64,000 nucleotides of DNA from Syngnathus acus (GCF_901709675.1 NC_051104.1:3147501-3211500), one strand, 5' to 3'. Numbered from the stretch's first letter, positions 1 through 13,249 are shown. The notes: generated from the letters alone by a model not told the origin. Numbers and translations: made by a program.

Positions 1-1048
1 CGATTTTTTTTCCACTTACTATTTAAAATCATTTCTGTCAACCATACTTCAAAATACACAAAGAATTGTAGCACATTTAATGTTCACTTTTGAAACCTCT
101 TGAAATTTCTCAATGTTTCCATGGGGGCAGTGCTAGGGTGTTGCAACTAGGCGAGCGGCTCCCCGCACAAATGATCTTCAATCTTTCTTTGCGCAGGATT
201 GACGCCATATGCAAAAATAGAGCCCAATATGTAAATGAACCCAATTGTGACAGCAACAGCAAAATTCACAATAGATCACATTTTCCCAGAAATGGCAGAT
301 TTAATGTTATTTAATTTCACACTTCATGGGTATGCACGCACTCCAGACACACTATGACTTGTATACACGCTATTAAAAAGTCATAAGATGTCAACAGTCT
401 TTGAAAGGACACTTTTGCCGACAGCGGGACAAGCGGGACAGTGCGTAATCACATCCTTTCATGCATATCACCACGGCGGACGACAGGTGGAAGGTGTCGC
501 CACTCGTAGTCGAGCACCTGCTGAGACGGGATGACAAAACAGCGGCAACTCCAAACACAAATCACGCTGCGAGAATAAATGTTCTCCCAGCTGGGCGTCC
601 GTCTATCTGCGCAAACACTCCTAAAAAATCAGGAAACAAACAATCGACACGCGGGAGGGGAGCCCAACGGTGTGAACGGTGCGAACAAAAATCACCATTC
701 CGCCTTACAAAGGGCTTGAAAAACATATTTGGAAAATTGGACTTTGTAAAAGAAAACTAAAATCTCACCAAGAATAAATAAAGCCCCGCAAGCCTGACTG
801 TCTTCAATGAGTGGAGCCCAGAGTTCAAAGCAAACATGGTGAAGCAGCATTTGGCTCTTCTGCTGCATGCGAAGGCCGCGTGATCTTAAAAGCGAATCAC
901 GGCAAATTAAAAAATTTGTCAAGCGATCGCCATCGCTGTTCCTCGAGTGCAGACGCGTCTTCATATGAAAAATGCACGCTCGTGACTCCCTGCTGTTGTC
1001 CGCCCACGTTGACATTTGTGCCCGCTGGCCGTTTGCGCTACGCCACAG
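1..1048 (+). other. 3' end of an upstream cadherin intron
   Basis: No exon or known repeat is recognised here. Short open frames exist in several phases, but none looks like a cadherin EC1 or EC2 segment. The stretch ends in a moderate pyrimidine-rich tract and the acceptor ccacag at 1043-1048. The exon that precedes it in type II cadherins (about 120 bases, EC1/EC2) was searched for by eye and not found, so it should lie upstream of the window. Confidence 0.6.
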
Positions 1049-1216
1049 GCGTGATCAAGACGGCCTTGCCCAACATGGACCGAGAGGTGAAGGAGCAGTA
1101 CCAGGTGCTAATCCAGGCCAAGGACATGGGGGGCCAACTGGGAGGGCTGGCCGGGACCACCGTGGTCAACATCTCCCTCAGCGACGTCAACGACAACCCG
1201 CCCAGGTTCTCCAAAA
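1049..1216 (+). CDS. cdh12: cdh12-like exon: second half of cadherin repeat EC2
   Basis: This 168-base exon has acceptor ccacag|g and donor aaaa|gtaggt. It enters in phase 1 (the preceding exon supplies the first base of a glycine codon) and leaves in phase 1. It reads [20 protein letters not shown], then an [17 protein letters not shown] segment, and ends at [10 protein letters not shown]. The MDRE and DVNDNPP motifs are the calcium-binding residues at the EC2/EC3 boundary. NIS in the VVNISLSD segment is a potential N-glycosylation site. Both the length and the phase equal those of the matching exon in vertebrate type II cadherins. A later GT at 1221 would lengthen the exon by four bases and break the frame into the next exon, so 1216 is chosen. 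Confidence 0.93.
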
Positions 1217-2998
1217 GTAGGTGCTTTCCACTTCAAACTTCTTCGCTTCACTTCACCCCAATCGCTTCAAATCACTGCAAATTTGACACATTGGAGTCGT
1301 TTTTTTCAACGTTGGTCCAAATGATGTACTGTATTTTCCAGACTATAAGGCGCACCGGACTATAAGGCGCACCTTCAATGAATGGCCCATTTTAAAACTT
1401 TGTCTATAAAACTATAAGGTGTGCCATTAATGCATCATGTCAGATTTTTAATCCAAATCAAATCATTCTCCATTTTATCTTTTTTATTCCCAACTTCAGA
1501 TGCAACAAATTACTTTATAATCACAAAATAATGATCCATAGTCTTTTTGATTCATGATTCATAGTCTTCAGCGGGCCACTTATGATTGATTTCATGACAC
1601 AATGCTTCGGGCCTGTTTAAATTTAGGAATTTGGTCCATATATAAGGCGCACCGGACTATAAGGCGCACTGTCGGCTTTTGAAAAAAATTTAGGTTTTTA
1701 GGTGCGCCTTATAGTCCGGAAAATACGGTATACATTGTTTTCGGTGGGTGGACCAAGATGTCTACAAATAAGCAAAGATTTGGAGCAGTGGATTCAAGTC
1801 AAAGTCATCGGAAACGTGTCATTTGAAGCGGATGGAGCACTCTGTCGTCACTCAAACACTGACTTCATTGCGTTTTGGGAGTCGCTTCATCAATCAGTCA
1901 GTCTCATAAAATTTGTTTGCATGGCTGCGATTTTATGCCAGATACGTTTCCTGATGCAATGTTTAAGGGAAGCAATCTATCGCACGGCACTTGACGAATC
2001 AATGAAGTGACAGCACAAAACACAACATACAAAGTTGAACGAAATGACTAATAATTGTTTGTGTAAAGTTTCATTTCTAATAAGTCATACATGTGGCTGG
2101 GCAGTAATGAGTTGTTCTTGGCAGAGGATGAAGAAAATACACCTATCGTTGTCCAAATATTTGTAACGCAGAGACTCCGATGCTATTTGTTAGCATTAAG
2201 CTAACAGAGGTTACAACTAATGTATGCTTTCACGCTGATGATGTCGCCGCTATCGTATCGTTACGTACACGCATCAGGAATCGACACCCCGTCCAAACCC
2301 GGACTGGACGCAACCGCTGAGCAGATGCTCAAAAACGTGTTAGCTTGGACATTTCCAGACATTTCCACCACCGTGGCGCCGTACGTGATTGCACAGTTTG
2401 TCACGATGGCGCACAAAAGGTCGACTTGTTCTCGCATGGCCGCGTCGACAAGGTCCGGTAAATAAAGCTCGTCGGCCAGCCGTTGTTTTTGCTCGTGGAA
2501 CATCCTTCTATATTTAGATTGCAGCTTGCGCTGAGGGGGCTGACTCACACATTTCAGCACGAGGGTGGAACTTTACATCTTTTTTATGAATTTGCCTCTC
2601 TCAATCAGCAGGTCAGAGTGGGTTGACAATGAAAAGAAATCATTTTCTGGAAAGTTACTGACGTGCGGTTTTTGTGCTGTGGCCGACGGCAGCGGCAAGG
2701 CTCCGTAGCGAGCCCTGGAATGTAAATCGAGCCGAGTTGCGGAAAGCAAAAGTAGATATTTCCATAATTCTGTCACGGCACAAAGGTTGGCGCCACGTGC
2801 CGATGCTTCTGTACTCGGCTGAAGATGTTTCAAGTCCTCACAAGAGCTGATGACAGCTTAGCCCGAGAGAGAGTTCTACTTTTGCCTTGAGATGATGGCT
2901 TCTTGCAGCAAACCTTTCTCGAAGCGAAGAAAACTACACCTTTTCCACCTATATTGCGATCTTCTCAAAATGTCTTCGCTGGCTTTGCTCCTTTTCAG
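1217..2998 (+). other. Intron containing one TA-flanked MITE
   Basis: The intron runs from donor gtaggt to acceptor ccttttcag. Its main recognisable content is the 400-bp MITE at 1329-1728. The remainder (1729-2990) has short open frames without family resemblance; I see nothing else in it. Confidence 0.8.
1329..1728 (-). mobile_element. GGCGCACC-family MITE, copy A
   Basis: This non-autonomous DNA element has inverted ends: ctgtattttccagactataa at the left, and the reverse complement of ccgtattttccggactataa at the right. TA lies on both sides (1327-1328 and 1729-1730). The inner sequence matches the other copies here in reverse orientation, including the ATTTAGGAATTTGGTCCATA segment. It has no coding capacity. 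The TA target and short ends suggest mobilisation by a Tc1/mariner-type transposase, which is inference. Confidence 0.88.
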
Positions 2999-3186
2999 GT
3001 TTTTTCCACTTGCGCGTTCCTGAATCTTCGGCGGTGGGCTCGGCGGTGGGCAGAATCAAGGCCCACGACTTGGACGTGGGCAGGAACGCCGAAGTGGAGT
3101 ACACCATCGTGCCGGGCGACGGGGGCGCCATGTTTGACATCACCACCAATGCGCACAATCAAGATGGAGTCATCATTCTCAAGCGG
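2999..3186 (+). CDS. cdh12: cdh12-like exon: first part of cadherin repeat EC3
   Basis: This 188-base exon has acceptor ccttttcag|g and donor cgg|gtgagt. It enters in phase 1, completing a serine codon from the previous exon, and leaves in phase 0. The protein begins with [10 protein letters not shown], followed by [38 protein letters not shown] and a GVIILKR end. VPES and DLDVGRN are the paired calcium-ligand motifs at the start of EC3. The exon length equals that of the type II cadherin exon at this position. The open frame continues past the donor, but the residues there lose all family resemblance. Confidence 0.93.
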
Positions 3187-4832
3187 GTGAGTGGCCCGCC
3201 CACAAAAACGCGCAACATTTGGATTTGGGTTTCATGGAGGGTCGACTTGAACTTCAGCTGCCACTCTAGTAAAAAAAAAAAAAAGAAAATCGCAAACACA
3301 ATTTTAGTGGTAGAAAGCCGCCCTAAAATGAATACACGCTTTTTGGATGGAAGTAAGGGCGGGTGCGAGGGGACACCCTAGCGAGGTTCCTCGATGACCC
3401 CTGAACCTCAGCTTGCGACCCTGCGTGTCGGCGTCCCTGTGCGCCGGTGAGCACTCGGCGTGTAGCGGCTCATCCGGTGGGCCATATGTTCTGCCGGCTA
3501 AGTTGATTAAGACTCCCAGAGGTCGGCTTTGATCCGCACTGCAATTTATTTCCGACATGAACCCACGGCATCAGCGGGGACGCCATTTTGCTCGGCCAAC
3601 TTTGTAGCAAAACGTTAGAGGAATTAATTACGTCGGGATAAAGCCTCCGAGGTCTATCATCTCTCGTTTGAACAAAAGAAGACGTTACAGGCCCGCACTA
3701 AAATTAGGGAGCAAAATGGAGCAGCCGCTCGGCATATATTAAAACACGATAAGACGCGAGTTATTAACTTTGGCCTATATGATTCGGGAAGCTTCAAATG
3801 AGCTCACCTAACATTGTGAGCCAAAACATAAAAGAGTCAACGCGTGCGACGTATTTCTTGATGCGATTTGGAGACCCCTTGTGGCCATAAAACGCATCAA
3901 CGGTATTCCCTGACTTGTGAACATTAGCGCACCATCCATCATGTCCGAATCCACTCAAGTCAAATAACGCGGCGCCGCTTCCCGCGGGTTCCGTGTTATT
4001 TCTCCTTGGATGCGGGGGTGGGAGGCCGTTTCATGAGCGCCACTTTGTTGCTTTTAAGCAAATACAAAAAAAACAATTTTGAAGAATCTCCACTGTTACT
4101 ATTGTGGTAGTTGATGCAATCATGTTCTACAAGCAGAATATCAATATCGTTAGCCTGCCTTGCTAATGTTGCACGTACAACGCTAAGCAACACAATTGAT
4201 TTTGCCTTCGCCAGACGACAGTCCAAATGAATGCGTGGGTAGTTTGGGCCCACGCGCACCCCCTCACACCCCCTCTGTGTGTTTTACACAAGTGCTACTA
4301 TTCTCCGTTCTACTCACACATACAGAATTGCTCGCCCTGCACCTGCGTGCTCGCTTACTAAACGTGCTTGCTTACCCCGCCACTCCACCCACACGCCTGC
4401 GCACCTCTTTGGGCAGTCCAAATTCAATTTGTTGGAACTCACATTGAGCTTGAATGGAAATGAAAGGACGAAAGGTGTCACATTCATCACGCCTAATAGC
4501 AGCCGCCGCTAAACTCGCTTTTGTCAGGCAGGGAAGGGGAACATTTTTGGGACATGTTAATGCAGATTGTTAATAAAATGTTAATACTGTTGCCTTGGAA
4601 AAATGAAAAAGAGGAAGGACGAGGCTTTAATTTTGAATTAAAGGATGAGCACAAATCTCTTGGTTGATTGTTGAATGGTTCATTTAAATAGAAGCTGCAC
4701 TTCCAGTTTGCATAAACGTGACACTCGCTTGTTTAGCATTAGCTCAGGGAAAATCTCCTAATCTCGATTTCTTATGAACATTGGCGTCTTATAGCGGGGA
4801 TTCTCAACATACATTTCACTAACATACATTTA

Positions 4833-5162
4833 CAGTGATCCCTCGCTACTTCGCGTTTTGTTTATCGCGGCTTCACTACATCGCGGATTTTTTTTCCAAA
4901 TTAAAAAAACATTTAAAAGTCAAAATAAAACTTCTAAATTGAAGAAACATGTGTCTAACCTTTAGGACAATGTAATATTGCTCCAAATATTCGTTTACAT
5001 TCCTTTAGTCCGTTTTCGCGTGTTAACACAATCGCGAATTAGCATCTTTCCGCCAACTCGTTAGCTTGCCCAGTACTTCTTGTTGGTGACCGTACTTCGT
5101 GGATTTCACTTATCGCGGGTGGTTTTTGGAACCGATTATCCGCGATAAACGAGGGATTACTG
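4833..5162 (+). mobile_element. CAGTGATCCCTCGC-family MITE, copy 1
   Basis: A roughly 330-bp element begins cagtgatccctcgctacttc and ends with the near inverted counterpart cgagggattactg, with TA at both edges. Inside are the family's TTATCGCGG and TTGGAACCGATTATCCGCGA segments and an AT-rich middle. Long open frames on the minus strand that overlap its right part are chance products of this non-coding repeat. The family is one I recall as abundant in fish genomes. Confidence 0.88.
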
Positions 5163-5987
5163 TACTTTCGTTTAATGATCCTCAAAAGATTCAGATACAA
5201 TTTGGATTCAACTTTTACAATGGCTAACAACTCGGATTTTTTTGGGGACATAGAGCTTTCACTTTCACTTTCAACTATGCAATTTGCAGCCTTTGCGTAT
5301 CTCGAGGGGGATGATTGTTCATATGAGAAAGTTAAATGTGCCTGGCGTTGAGTGGAACGCCATCGCTCTATTTTTAGCACAAAAGGTGGTCCCGATCCTT
5401 TTTGATCCCCGCCACAAGATTCGCACAGGCAGTAATTGACAGTCGTACGCCGCGTGATGTTATTGTTGTCGGCAGCTTCAAAGTGTGCAGCTAAGTCAAT
5501 TTGAACAAGGGAAGTGAGGAGGACGCGTCGGAGGCATCTGCCTCCTGCTGCAAAAATGACAAAGCATGGCAAAGGCCGGCAGCCAGCCAAAGAGGCAACC
5601 GCTGCACTCACACATAGTAAGTTAGAGTAAGCGACAGCCTCCATCAAAGTGCGCAAAAGGCGGGTGAGGAGTGATGAAGACAATGGATGAAGGTGTGAGG
5701 GAGCTGAGGATAAAGCCTTCATGAGCTACTTGCTGTGTTCTGACCCGCCCACTCCATTGTCTTATTCGGGATTGCTGCAATCTCCCCAGAGAGCAATCCT
5801 TCTACTGCTCTCCTTTCCTCCCTCGTTTGACTTTCCGCACACACACACAAATGCGCAGGCAACCTCATTGTACACAGCCGAGTTTGGCAGAAGCCAAATT
5901 AGAGAGTGAGGAAGGTTGGCTATGATAAGAGGATCAGGCTGAGTAATGGGTTCAAAGGATGATCATTGCTTTCCCAGACTGGCGAGG

Positions 5988-6009
5988 AAAAAAAAAAAAA
6001 AAAAAAAAA
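5988..6009 (+). repeat. A homopolymer, 22 bases
   Basis: An uninterrupted run of A lies inside the EC3 intron. It could be the tail of a degraded retroposon, but the sequence before it does not resemble a SINE I know. Confidence 0.9.
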
Positions 6010-9002
6010 CAGGCGTGAAGGGGCCTCGCTGCATCCCATCTGCTAAACATAAGATTACGTGAGACAATAGGTAAATCCGCCAAAGAATTCCCGGGCAGGC
6101 GTGCGGACCGATCACACGTGGTACGACGAAGGACACGTTGACAAACAAGAGCCTCGGGTCGCCTCGCCGAAAATGGCTTCCTCTCCGATTAAACGTGGCG
6201 TTTGTGCCTCTGCTTGTTTATTTACCTTCTCCCGGCAGACGGAGGAAAGCGAGCGCCATGCAAATCTGCTAGAGCCAGCCTCGGGGGCTGAACCTGAATT
6301 GTTTGAAGACGCCATGTGTGGCATCATATTTGGCTGCGCGCGTTTGTACAGCGCCGAGTCCCGTGCGGTTCTCTCGGAACGGGTGTCAGAAGTAGGTCGA
6401 GTCCAGGCGATATGGTTTTGGACAAAACCAAAAACACCTATGCATTTTTTTTTGCATAAGGAAGGGTGTGAAGCAGCGTTAGTGTTGCCATGGTGATGCT
6501 GATGTTAATGCTGATGTTGAGCGGGGGTTCTATTTTGGGGTTTCTCATATGTCAGCCCACCTGCACTGAAATCTAGCCTGTAATTATCTGAGCAGCGTGC
6601 ATAAAATGGCTCCCCAAAGCAAGAATCCGTTTTTGTATTCCGAACTGGTCGACTCGGCTACGTGGAAGTCGCCTATGCGACTTGCTGCAATCTCTTGCCA
6701 GTGCAAAGAAAGTCTCCATCGAGATTATCGTAACGAATCGAAAGGTGGCTTGAAAGCTTTCAAATGGAATGAAGCTAAGCCCAAAGCAAATCTGTCTAAT
6801 GTCCCGACACAGAAAGCGCTAGTATCGCTTGCTAAATGTTTCATTTGTCCAAATGCTTTTTGGGATGTTCCAAATCCTAAACCAATAAAAAGGGAAAGTA
6901 CAAAACCAATAAAATTGAGAGGGGTAAACTCGCCTTAATCTCCAAACGGGGCCAAATCCTCACAGATGAGAAAAAGCAGGACTCACTGGACTGAAAATAC
7001 GTCTTTATGGGGAAAGTCTTGTGATGCAGAATCATGCCACTTGAAGATCATTTGTGCATTTGAAGGACAAAACGTGAGGAATGCTTCCCCCTCGTTGGAG
7101 TGAGAACATGGTAGCCTGCGTTCGGATTTCAGGACGTCGCTGAAACTTTAGCCTTCCCGCTCAAAATGCTTGCAAAAATAGAAGTGTGTAGTCAACATTC
7201 TGCTGGAAAACGGCAAATCGTCTGATGTCGGCACTTTCATTTTTTAGTGCATAGAAACCAGCAATGTCCCGCGGATGGATGGATTGGGAACAAAATGACG
7301 GGAATTACGAGTTGTTTCTCGTCGTTTGCTCTGCTCGTACACATGCACAGATGTTCGTGGGCCCGACGGCGAAAACGACTCCGGCTATTGATCTCGGATG
7401 AGCTCCGTTTAAGCTTCTCCAGTCAAAGCAATCGACAGGATTGAGGCAAGAAGCCTTTTCATCCTCCCTGCCATTAATTAAGGACTTCATTTTCCTAAAG
7501 CATCTCGTCAGCTTGGTCCACTTCCTCCATCATAAATGTGATTGAAGACGGGAGCGAAATGAAGCTGCCTTTCACTTTCTGTCATGAAACGATCCAGTAC
7601 TGGGAATTGAGGCCGCCCGCCGGAGTGCTAATAAAACCAATCCGCGACCTCAACTGCGTCAAGCCACTTAGATACCATCATTCAAAATCAATACGGTCCG
7701 AGATGGAACCGTAACCCCGACAAAATTTGACATTTCCATTGGGCTGAGCGGTGGAAAGGAAACTGCACAAATCTGATAAGGAGGATCCAGATCATTTATG
7801 CAGGAAGGATATTGCACATTGAAAATCAATAGCGCACTAACAGAAAAATATTCTTGGACAGCATGGCGATGTTCAAAATTGATACGGGCGGATAAAACGT
7901 AGCTTGCTCACATCTCAGCTGGGTCCCTAAAAATCAATCGGGCCGTAATGCCCGAAATATACAAAGTGAAGCAAGGCCACCGTGAGTTCAAAAGCGGCAG
8001 AAGTTGGGAAGTGCTCGACTGCTGCCAGTTAGTGACACCCGATAGCGGACGAAGCTGATCCGCTGCCAAGCGAGCGCCGGCGGCTCGCCCACACACCCGG
8101 CTGGGAATTAATCCATTGATTGCAGCGCTGAAGACTTCAGTGGGCAGCGAGGCTGGCTATTCTGGCACTGAGAGGAAATGCCTCCGGGCGGTAGCCAGTT
8201 TGGAAAATAATGATAAATATAACGTCTCACCAGGTGAGCGTGTAGGAAGTGTTTGGAATTTTTGTTCAAGGGATTCCCGACGGTAGTTCTGAATTGTGTT
8301 GGTGAAAATGTACATTGATGCCCCCCCCTTTGTCTTTGCAGAATGGATTCTGCCATTGGGGAAGTAACAATTGCGGAATTTGGTAGACATGTCCGTCATG
8401 AGTAAACCCACAAAAATGGCATGAAGTAAGTCTGCCTTTTGGGTACAAGGTGAGAGAAATTTGGGTATTTCGAGCCAATTTGAAAATGTAAACCCCCGGG
8501 AGACAGTTTCTCTTGGAAGCATCACATTTGGCATGTATGTCTATCATGAGTAAAAATTCCCAAGAAGCCTGGAAAGTTTTGTGTTTAAAGCCTTTCGGCA
8601 TATCGTGGCCACTTCCTGGTGAAAGTTTGTTGGACTCCTACCAAATCTGAGCAGGCTGTACTTGTGATGCTAAATTGGCAAATCTTTGTTACCACCGCAT
8701 ATGAATGGATGGATTCATTTTCAAACGCAAAACCCAAAAGACATTTATCTGGTCCTGAGGATTTTATATCGGAGTGTCATGGGAGTCCACTTGTTATTGT
8801 TGTTTCTGCGTCTTATTATAAAATGGCTTCCTCCCGGAAAGCTGTGAAAACTCATGAGCGGCGGCATCAGGAGTGAGTCAGAAGTTGCTCCAAAAAAGAA
8901 ACGGTGGCCACTGGCAAGCGCTCAGAATGGTCCGGAGCGGAGCGATGAAGGCAAGTGAGGACACAAAGCGATGTGATTGATGGCAGCACAATAAAGTGAG
9001 CA

Positions 9003-9014
9003 CCCCCCCCCCCC
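9003..9014 (+). repeat. C homopolymer, 12 bases
   Basis: A short pure C run in the EC3 intron with no recognised function. Confidence 0.9.
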
Positions 9015-11325
9015 TTTGGGCCATGTAATCTTTTCTCTCCTGTTGACGAGCTTATTGAACGCAGCCCGCTGCCGACGGCGCACTCGGCCCAAAAGAAATC
9101 TCTGCTGCGACTCGACTCGTCGAAAACACTCTCCATTTACTTTGACGCTAGCGACTGCTGTTTTCCACTGCGGAAATGACATCTGATGCTCTTTATGGCC
9201 TCTCAGTCTTTCCATTTTCAAGCTCCTCCATCACGGCTTTCGTGTTTTTATTTTTTACGTACCACTCACCGTTTGAAACGTGAAAATCTTGCGTTGCAAG
9301 AGCTTGTAAAGGCCCGAGGTCATACTGGCACACTTTGGGCTCTGTTCTAGTTTTGGCACTCTTCAAAAGATCAGCTCCTGACTCATCGGCGGTATCACCT
9401 GTCATGATTTACCGAATTAAATAGCGCCGACTGACTGCACTGGTGAGTCACCGGTCTTAAAAATGCAAACGGTTGGTTTTTGCTCTTCCACACGGGAATC
9501 ATTTGTTCCGCTCTGACAAAGAACTGCACTCCACAAATGTACTGTACTATTTATTACTATTTGGAGGCTGCATTATTTCACAGGCATCGAAGAGTCGGAA
9601 TTAAAAAGCTCGCATTTCAGAGACCGACCAAATGTCCCTTCTGGCGATAGTTACGCAAGAAGACGATCGCGAATGCTACGCTAAAGCCACGGTCATCCCT
9701 TGCTAAGACTTTAGTTTGGGCGAATCTGGTCGTAACGAGAAAAGTAGAGCAAATCTGGCTCCTCGTCGGACAGCTGCCGACCTCGTCCATCTAAAATGCC
9801 AACTTAAAATTTACCTGGGCGTTTCGCTGAGCACTGACAAATCTTCTGGTCCTCGATAAGAGGTCCCGTTATCAGCGGGACCACAAGCACCTCCATCACG
9901 TGAAATCCGCCGAGATGTTTTGTCAGCACCGTCGTCATTCAATTACTTTGTTATCTTAGCTTTGAGCCAATGGCAAGCTCACGTGTTGTTAATGATTTCA
10001 GAGTGTCTTTGTAAATACATAACAGTGAGCCTAAGCAGATTTAACGCCGGCGCCGCACGGCTGACAGATTCAATATTTTCCGCTGTTTTTCTGCCACTCT
10101 TTAATCTCCTGGCGTAACACCTTTAGTGCGGCATTGCAAACAAATGGAATCAGCCTGCTTGTGATTCGGAACGATGCCGACTCCCCCCCTACGGGCCTGG
10201 CATCATCCCCTATCACCCCCCCCACTTATTATAGTGACTGGCGTAGATGTGAGGAGAACATTCAATATTCTGAAGCGAATTCCTCTTTTACGCTCGCGTG
10301 GATGTCGTGGAATTCGCTTTTCCGGCACTCCGGTCACAATCAAAGCTCATTCCGGACTCTGTTCTGATTTGCACTCCGATTCCTGACCGTTGTTTTGGCG
10401 CTGCGTACCGCCCAGTACCTGCCAAAGGCCTTGACGAGCTCACGGTCCACATTAGGCGTCGGTGGCTTTCTATTGTAGAGCACCAGGATGCTCCACTCGG
10501 CAGCGGTGGCGGTGCACTGAAGGTGCACATTTGCATATCAAAGGGTGTGGGGAACATGTCTGGAATTTCAAGCGACTTCTGTTGCCACCCGACACACGAG
10601 CAAAACGAAAGGACGCGCTTCCTCGTACCGTAACGAGAGGCTTGGAAAGCCGAGCGCAGGTGCGCCTCCGCTGCCTCGCGGCCAATCACGTAAAAGTAGG
10701 TCAACCTCCTGGAAAAAAAAAAAGTCAGAGAATGACTTCATGGGATATTTCCCTCATGACCTTCGTATCTATGCGATGCTTTGCAGAGTTAGCTCTTCTT
10801 GTTAATTTGAGGCTCAGTGTCGCCCCCTACTGGGTGTGTGTGTTACTCCTACTAAATGTAGCACAGAACACCCCCACCCCTATCGCTTTTCAATCGAATT
10901 CAGCCTGAAACGTTGTTTGTCCAGATGGCTAGCTGCACTTTCTTTGGCGATTAGCGAGCAGAAGGCAAAGGTAGCGCTGATCTTCACGTGCAAAGAGGAG
11001 CTTCACACTGAGAAGTTTTTTCTCTCCTTTGGCTAATGACGCCCATGTATCACGAGACGCCTAATGAGGCTGAGTGCGCAGCCCCCCGCTGGCCGACCAC
11101 CCGGCGCCGCCGCCCCTCATCCACCTGCGCATGTGCTAGATCGCAGTATCAGTCACTCATGGACTCCCAAGAAAATGGAGCACCTTGCTGGAGAGGAAAA
11201 ATAACTTTTCCCATATTGATAGTAATGCTCAGTTCTCTCGTGGCCCTTTTTGTTTGTTTTTTTAAGAATTATTAACCAATGTAAAGTGCTGAAAAAAACT
11301 TTCTCTCTTTAAAAATACCTTTTGT

Positions 11326-11445
11326 GCCGTTTCTCCGTTTTTTTAAATCAAATAATAATGCTTATGTAGATGCTAATATAATTAACACGTCAAATAAATA
11401 ATCAAACGAGACATTTACAATTTCTGGCGAATTTCAAAATGTGTG
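11326..11445 (+). repeat. Left copy of a 120-bp direct duplication
   Basis: The block from gccgtttctccg through aatttcaaaatgtgtg recurs at 11849-11966 with scattered substitutions. Shared segments include ACGAGACATTTACAAT and ATAATTAACACGTC. It ends immediately at the TA of MITE copy B. No coding sense is apparent. Confidence 0.85.
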
Positions 11446-11447
11446 TA

Positions 11448-11842
11448 CCGTATTTTCTGGACTATAAGGCGCACCTAAAAACCAAACATTTTCTCAAAAG
11501 CCGACAGTGTGCCTTATAGTCCGGTGCGCCTTATATATGGACCAAATTCCTAAATTTAAACTGGCCCAAAGCATTGTGTCATGAAATCAATCATAAGTGG
11601 CCCGCTGAAGACTATGAATCATGAATCAAAAAGACTATGGATCATTATTTTGTGATTATAAAGTAATTTGTTGCGTCTGAAGTTAAAATAAAAAAGATAA
11701 AATGGAGAATGATTTGATTTGGATTAAAAATCTGACATGATGCATTAATGGTGCGCCTTATAGTCCGGTGCGCCTTATATAAGGACAAAGTTTTAAAATG
11801 GGCCATTCGTTCAAGGTGCGCCTTATAGTCTGGAAAATACGG
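11448..11842 (+). mobile_element. GGCGCACC-family MITE, copy B
   Basis: A 395-bp element has ends ccgtattttctggactataa and the inverted ttatagtctggaaaatacgg, with TA on each side. Near the right end the family's GTGCGCCTTATAGTCCG motif is tandemly repeated. The element sits exactly between the two copies of a 120-bp duplicated block. It is non-coding. Confidence 0.9.
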
Positions 11843-11848
11843 TAATAT

Positions 11849-11966
11849 GCCATTTCTCCTTTTTCAAATCAGATAATAATGCTTGTGTCGATGTTAGCAT
11901 AATTAACACGTCCAATAAATCATCAAACGAGACATTTACAATCTCTGGAGAATTTCAAAATGTGTG
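11849..11966 (+). repeat. Right copy of a 120-bp direct duplication
   Basis: This block matches 11326-11445 through nearly its whole length with roughly one difference per ten bases. It starts a few bases after MITE copy B. The arrangement of block, MITE and block is unusual for a simple TA insertion. Confidence 0.85.
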
Positions 11967-13249
11967 TGGTTTTATTTTGCCCTTGCTGCATGCAAGTCTT
12001 CCTTTCCTATTTCCGTCGAGCTACAGCGCTAGCGTCGTGAATCCTCGTAACCACACAGCACGTGCTTGCTCTTGCTCTTTAATGAGCAGCCAGTCAAGTC
12101 ATTAGCACAAAAAGCACTCAAGGAGCACATTTGGTCGACTCGGAGGCGTTGTACCTCGGCTCGCTTTGATCGAAGTAGCACTTTGACCCGCCTCGAAACA
12201 GATCCCCGACGCGCCCGGACCAAATGTTCAAGCTGATTTCAGCCATGCGCCGCGGTTGCGCGTCCGGTCGTTTGAGGCCTTCTAGCCGGCGCTTTAAATG
12301 GCGTCCGCGTCTTGTGAAGTGACAAGCGAGGCTGTCGTCGGAGAAGGACAGAGTGTACTTCCTGATGCATTTCCCCAGTGCGACTGCAAGAGCCCGCAGC
12401 ACTTGCACCTGCTGCGCTGTAATCAAACCAATCAAGCTAGCTGATGGTCAGTGATTGCTTTTAGATTGGCAGGCTTTGCTGTGTCTTTTCCCCCATCGCA
12501 GCCCACCCACCTTCTCCTCCAGTCCTTTAATGGACACCTGCTCCGGCAGAACAGAAGACCCCTGTAAAATCAACAAGACAGATGACTGAGAGAACATGCC
12601 AGCATCTTCAGGCTTTCACCTCCAGGAAATATAATTGCTCTTTCGTTGTGTTTTTCAAAGATCAGATCAGAGAGTGTCTTGGCGAAGCAGAATTTTCATC
12701 ACAATTTGGTTTTTCTGAGCTCAAGACAGCTTCATGACTTAAAAACCCGTGACCTAAAATGTAGTTTGGTTGTCCTGTTCTGTTAAAAAGTAAGATGACA
12801 GATGTGTTTGAAATCTCTTCTCCAAGCTCGTTTGTGTGGGAGGTCGCGCAAAAAAGTTTCACCTCCTCCTCAATTGAAAAGCTTTTTCCAAACAAACTGC
12901 CAGAAAGAGAAATCCGCCATCCCGGGACACGCCGCTCGCTGCCAAGGTGCCGCCCTCCTCGTTAGTTCATTTGAAGTACAGGCGGCGTCAACGTGTCTCG
13001 TGCGGCTGCGGGGCCGGCGGAGTGTGACGGCGGCGAGCCTCGGCCCGGCGTGGGCGGTCTCACATGAGAGGGCAGCAGACGGGCGCGGGTGAGAACCGAC
13101 GTGTCACCGCTGTCAAGACGTTGCCCACGATGTCAAGTGTGCGCGCTCGGCCGCTCGCCTTTGACTAATTGACCCCGAGTTGACGTCTTAGAAGCTCCTG
13201 CAAGGACAAAGACGAGAAATGCTCGTCAACTTCTTTTGTTTCTTTTCAG

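Larger units (their letters stand above)
3187..13249 (+). other. Large (about 10 kb) intron within EC3
   Basis: This is the longest intron visible, between the 188- and 254-base exons. It holds a CAGTGATCC-type MITE (4833-5162), a pure A run (5988-6009), a C run (9003-9014), a GGCGCACC MITE (11448-11842) and a duplicated 120-bp block on both sides of that MITE. Elsewhere I see only short non-conserved open frames. No RNA gene or nested gene was recognised. Confidence 0.75.

Noticed and set aside
1-1048. Search for the EC1/EC2 exon in the first kilobase
   Set aside because: No frame shows the expected cadherin residues with splice sites, so the preceding exon is taken to be outside the window.
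1217-1222. Alternative donor at 1221 for the first exon
   Set aside because: It would add four bases, break the phase into the 2999 exon and depart from the conserved 168-base length.
5039-5722. 227-codon minus-strand open frame
   Set aside because: Its C-terminal part is the right end of a CAGTGATCC MITE and the rest has no family resemblance; it lies inside an intron of the cadherin gene on the opposite strand.
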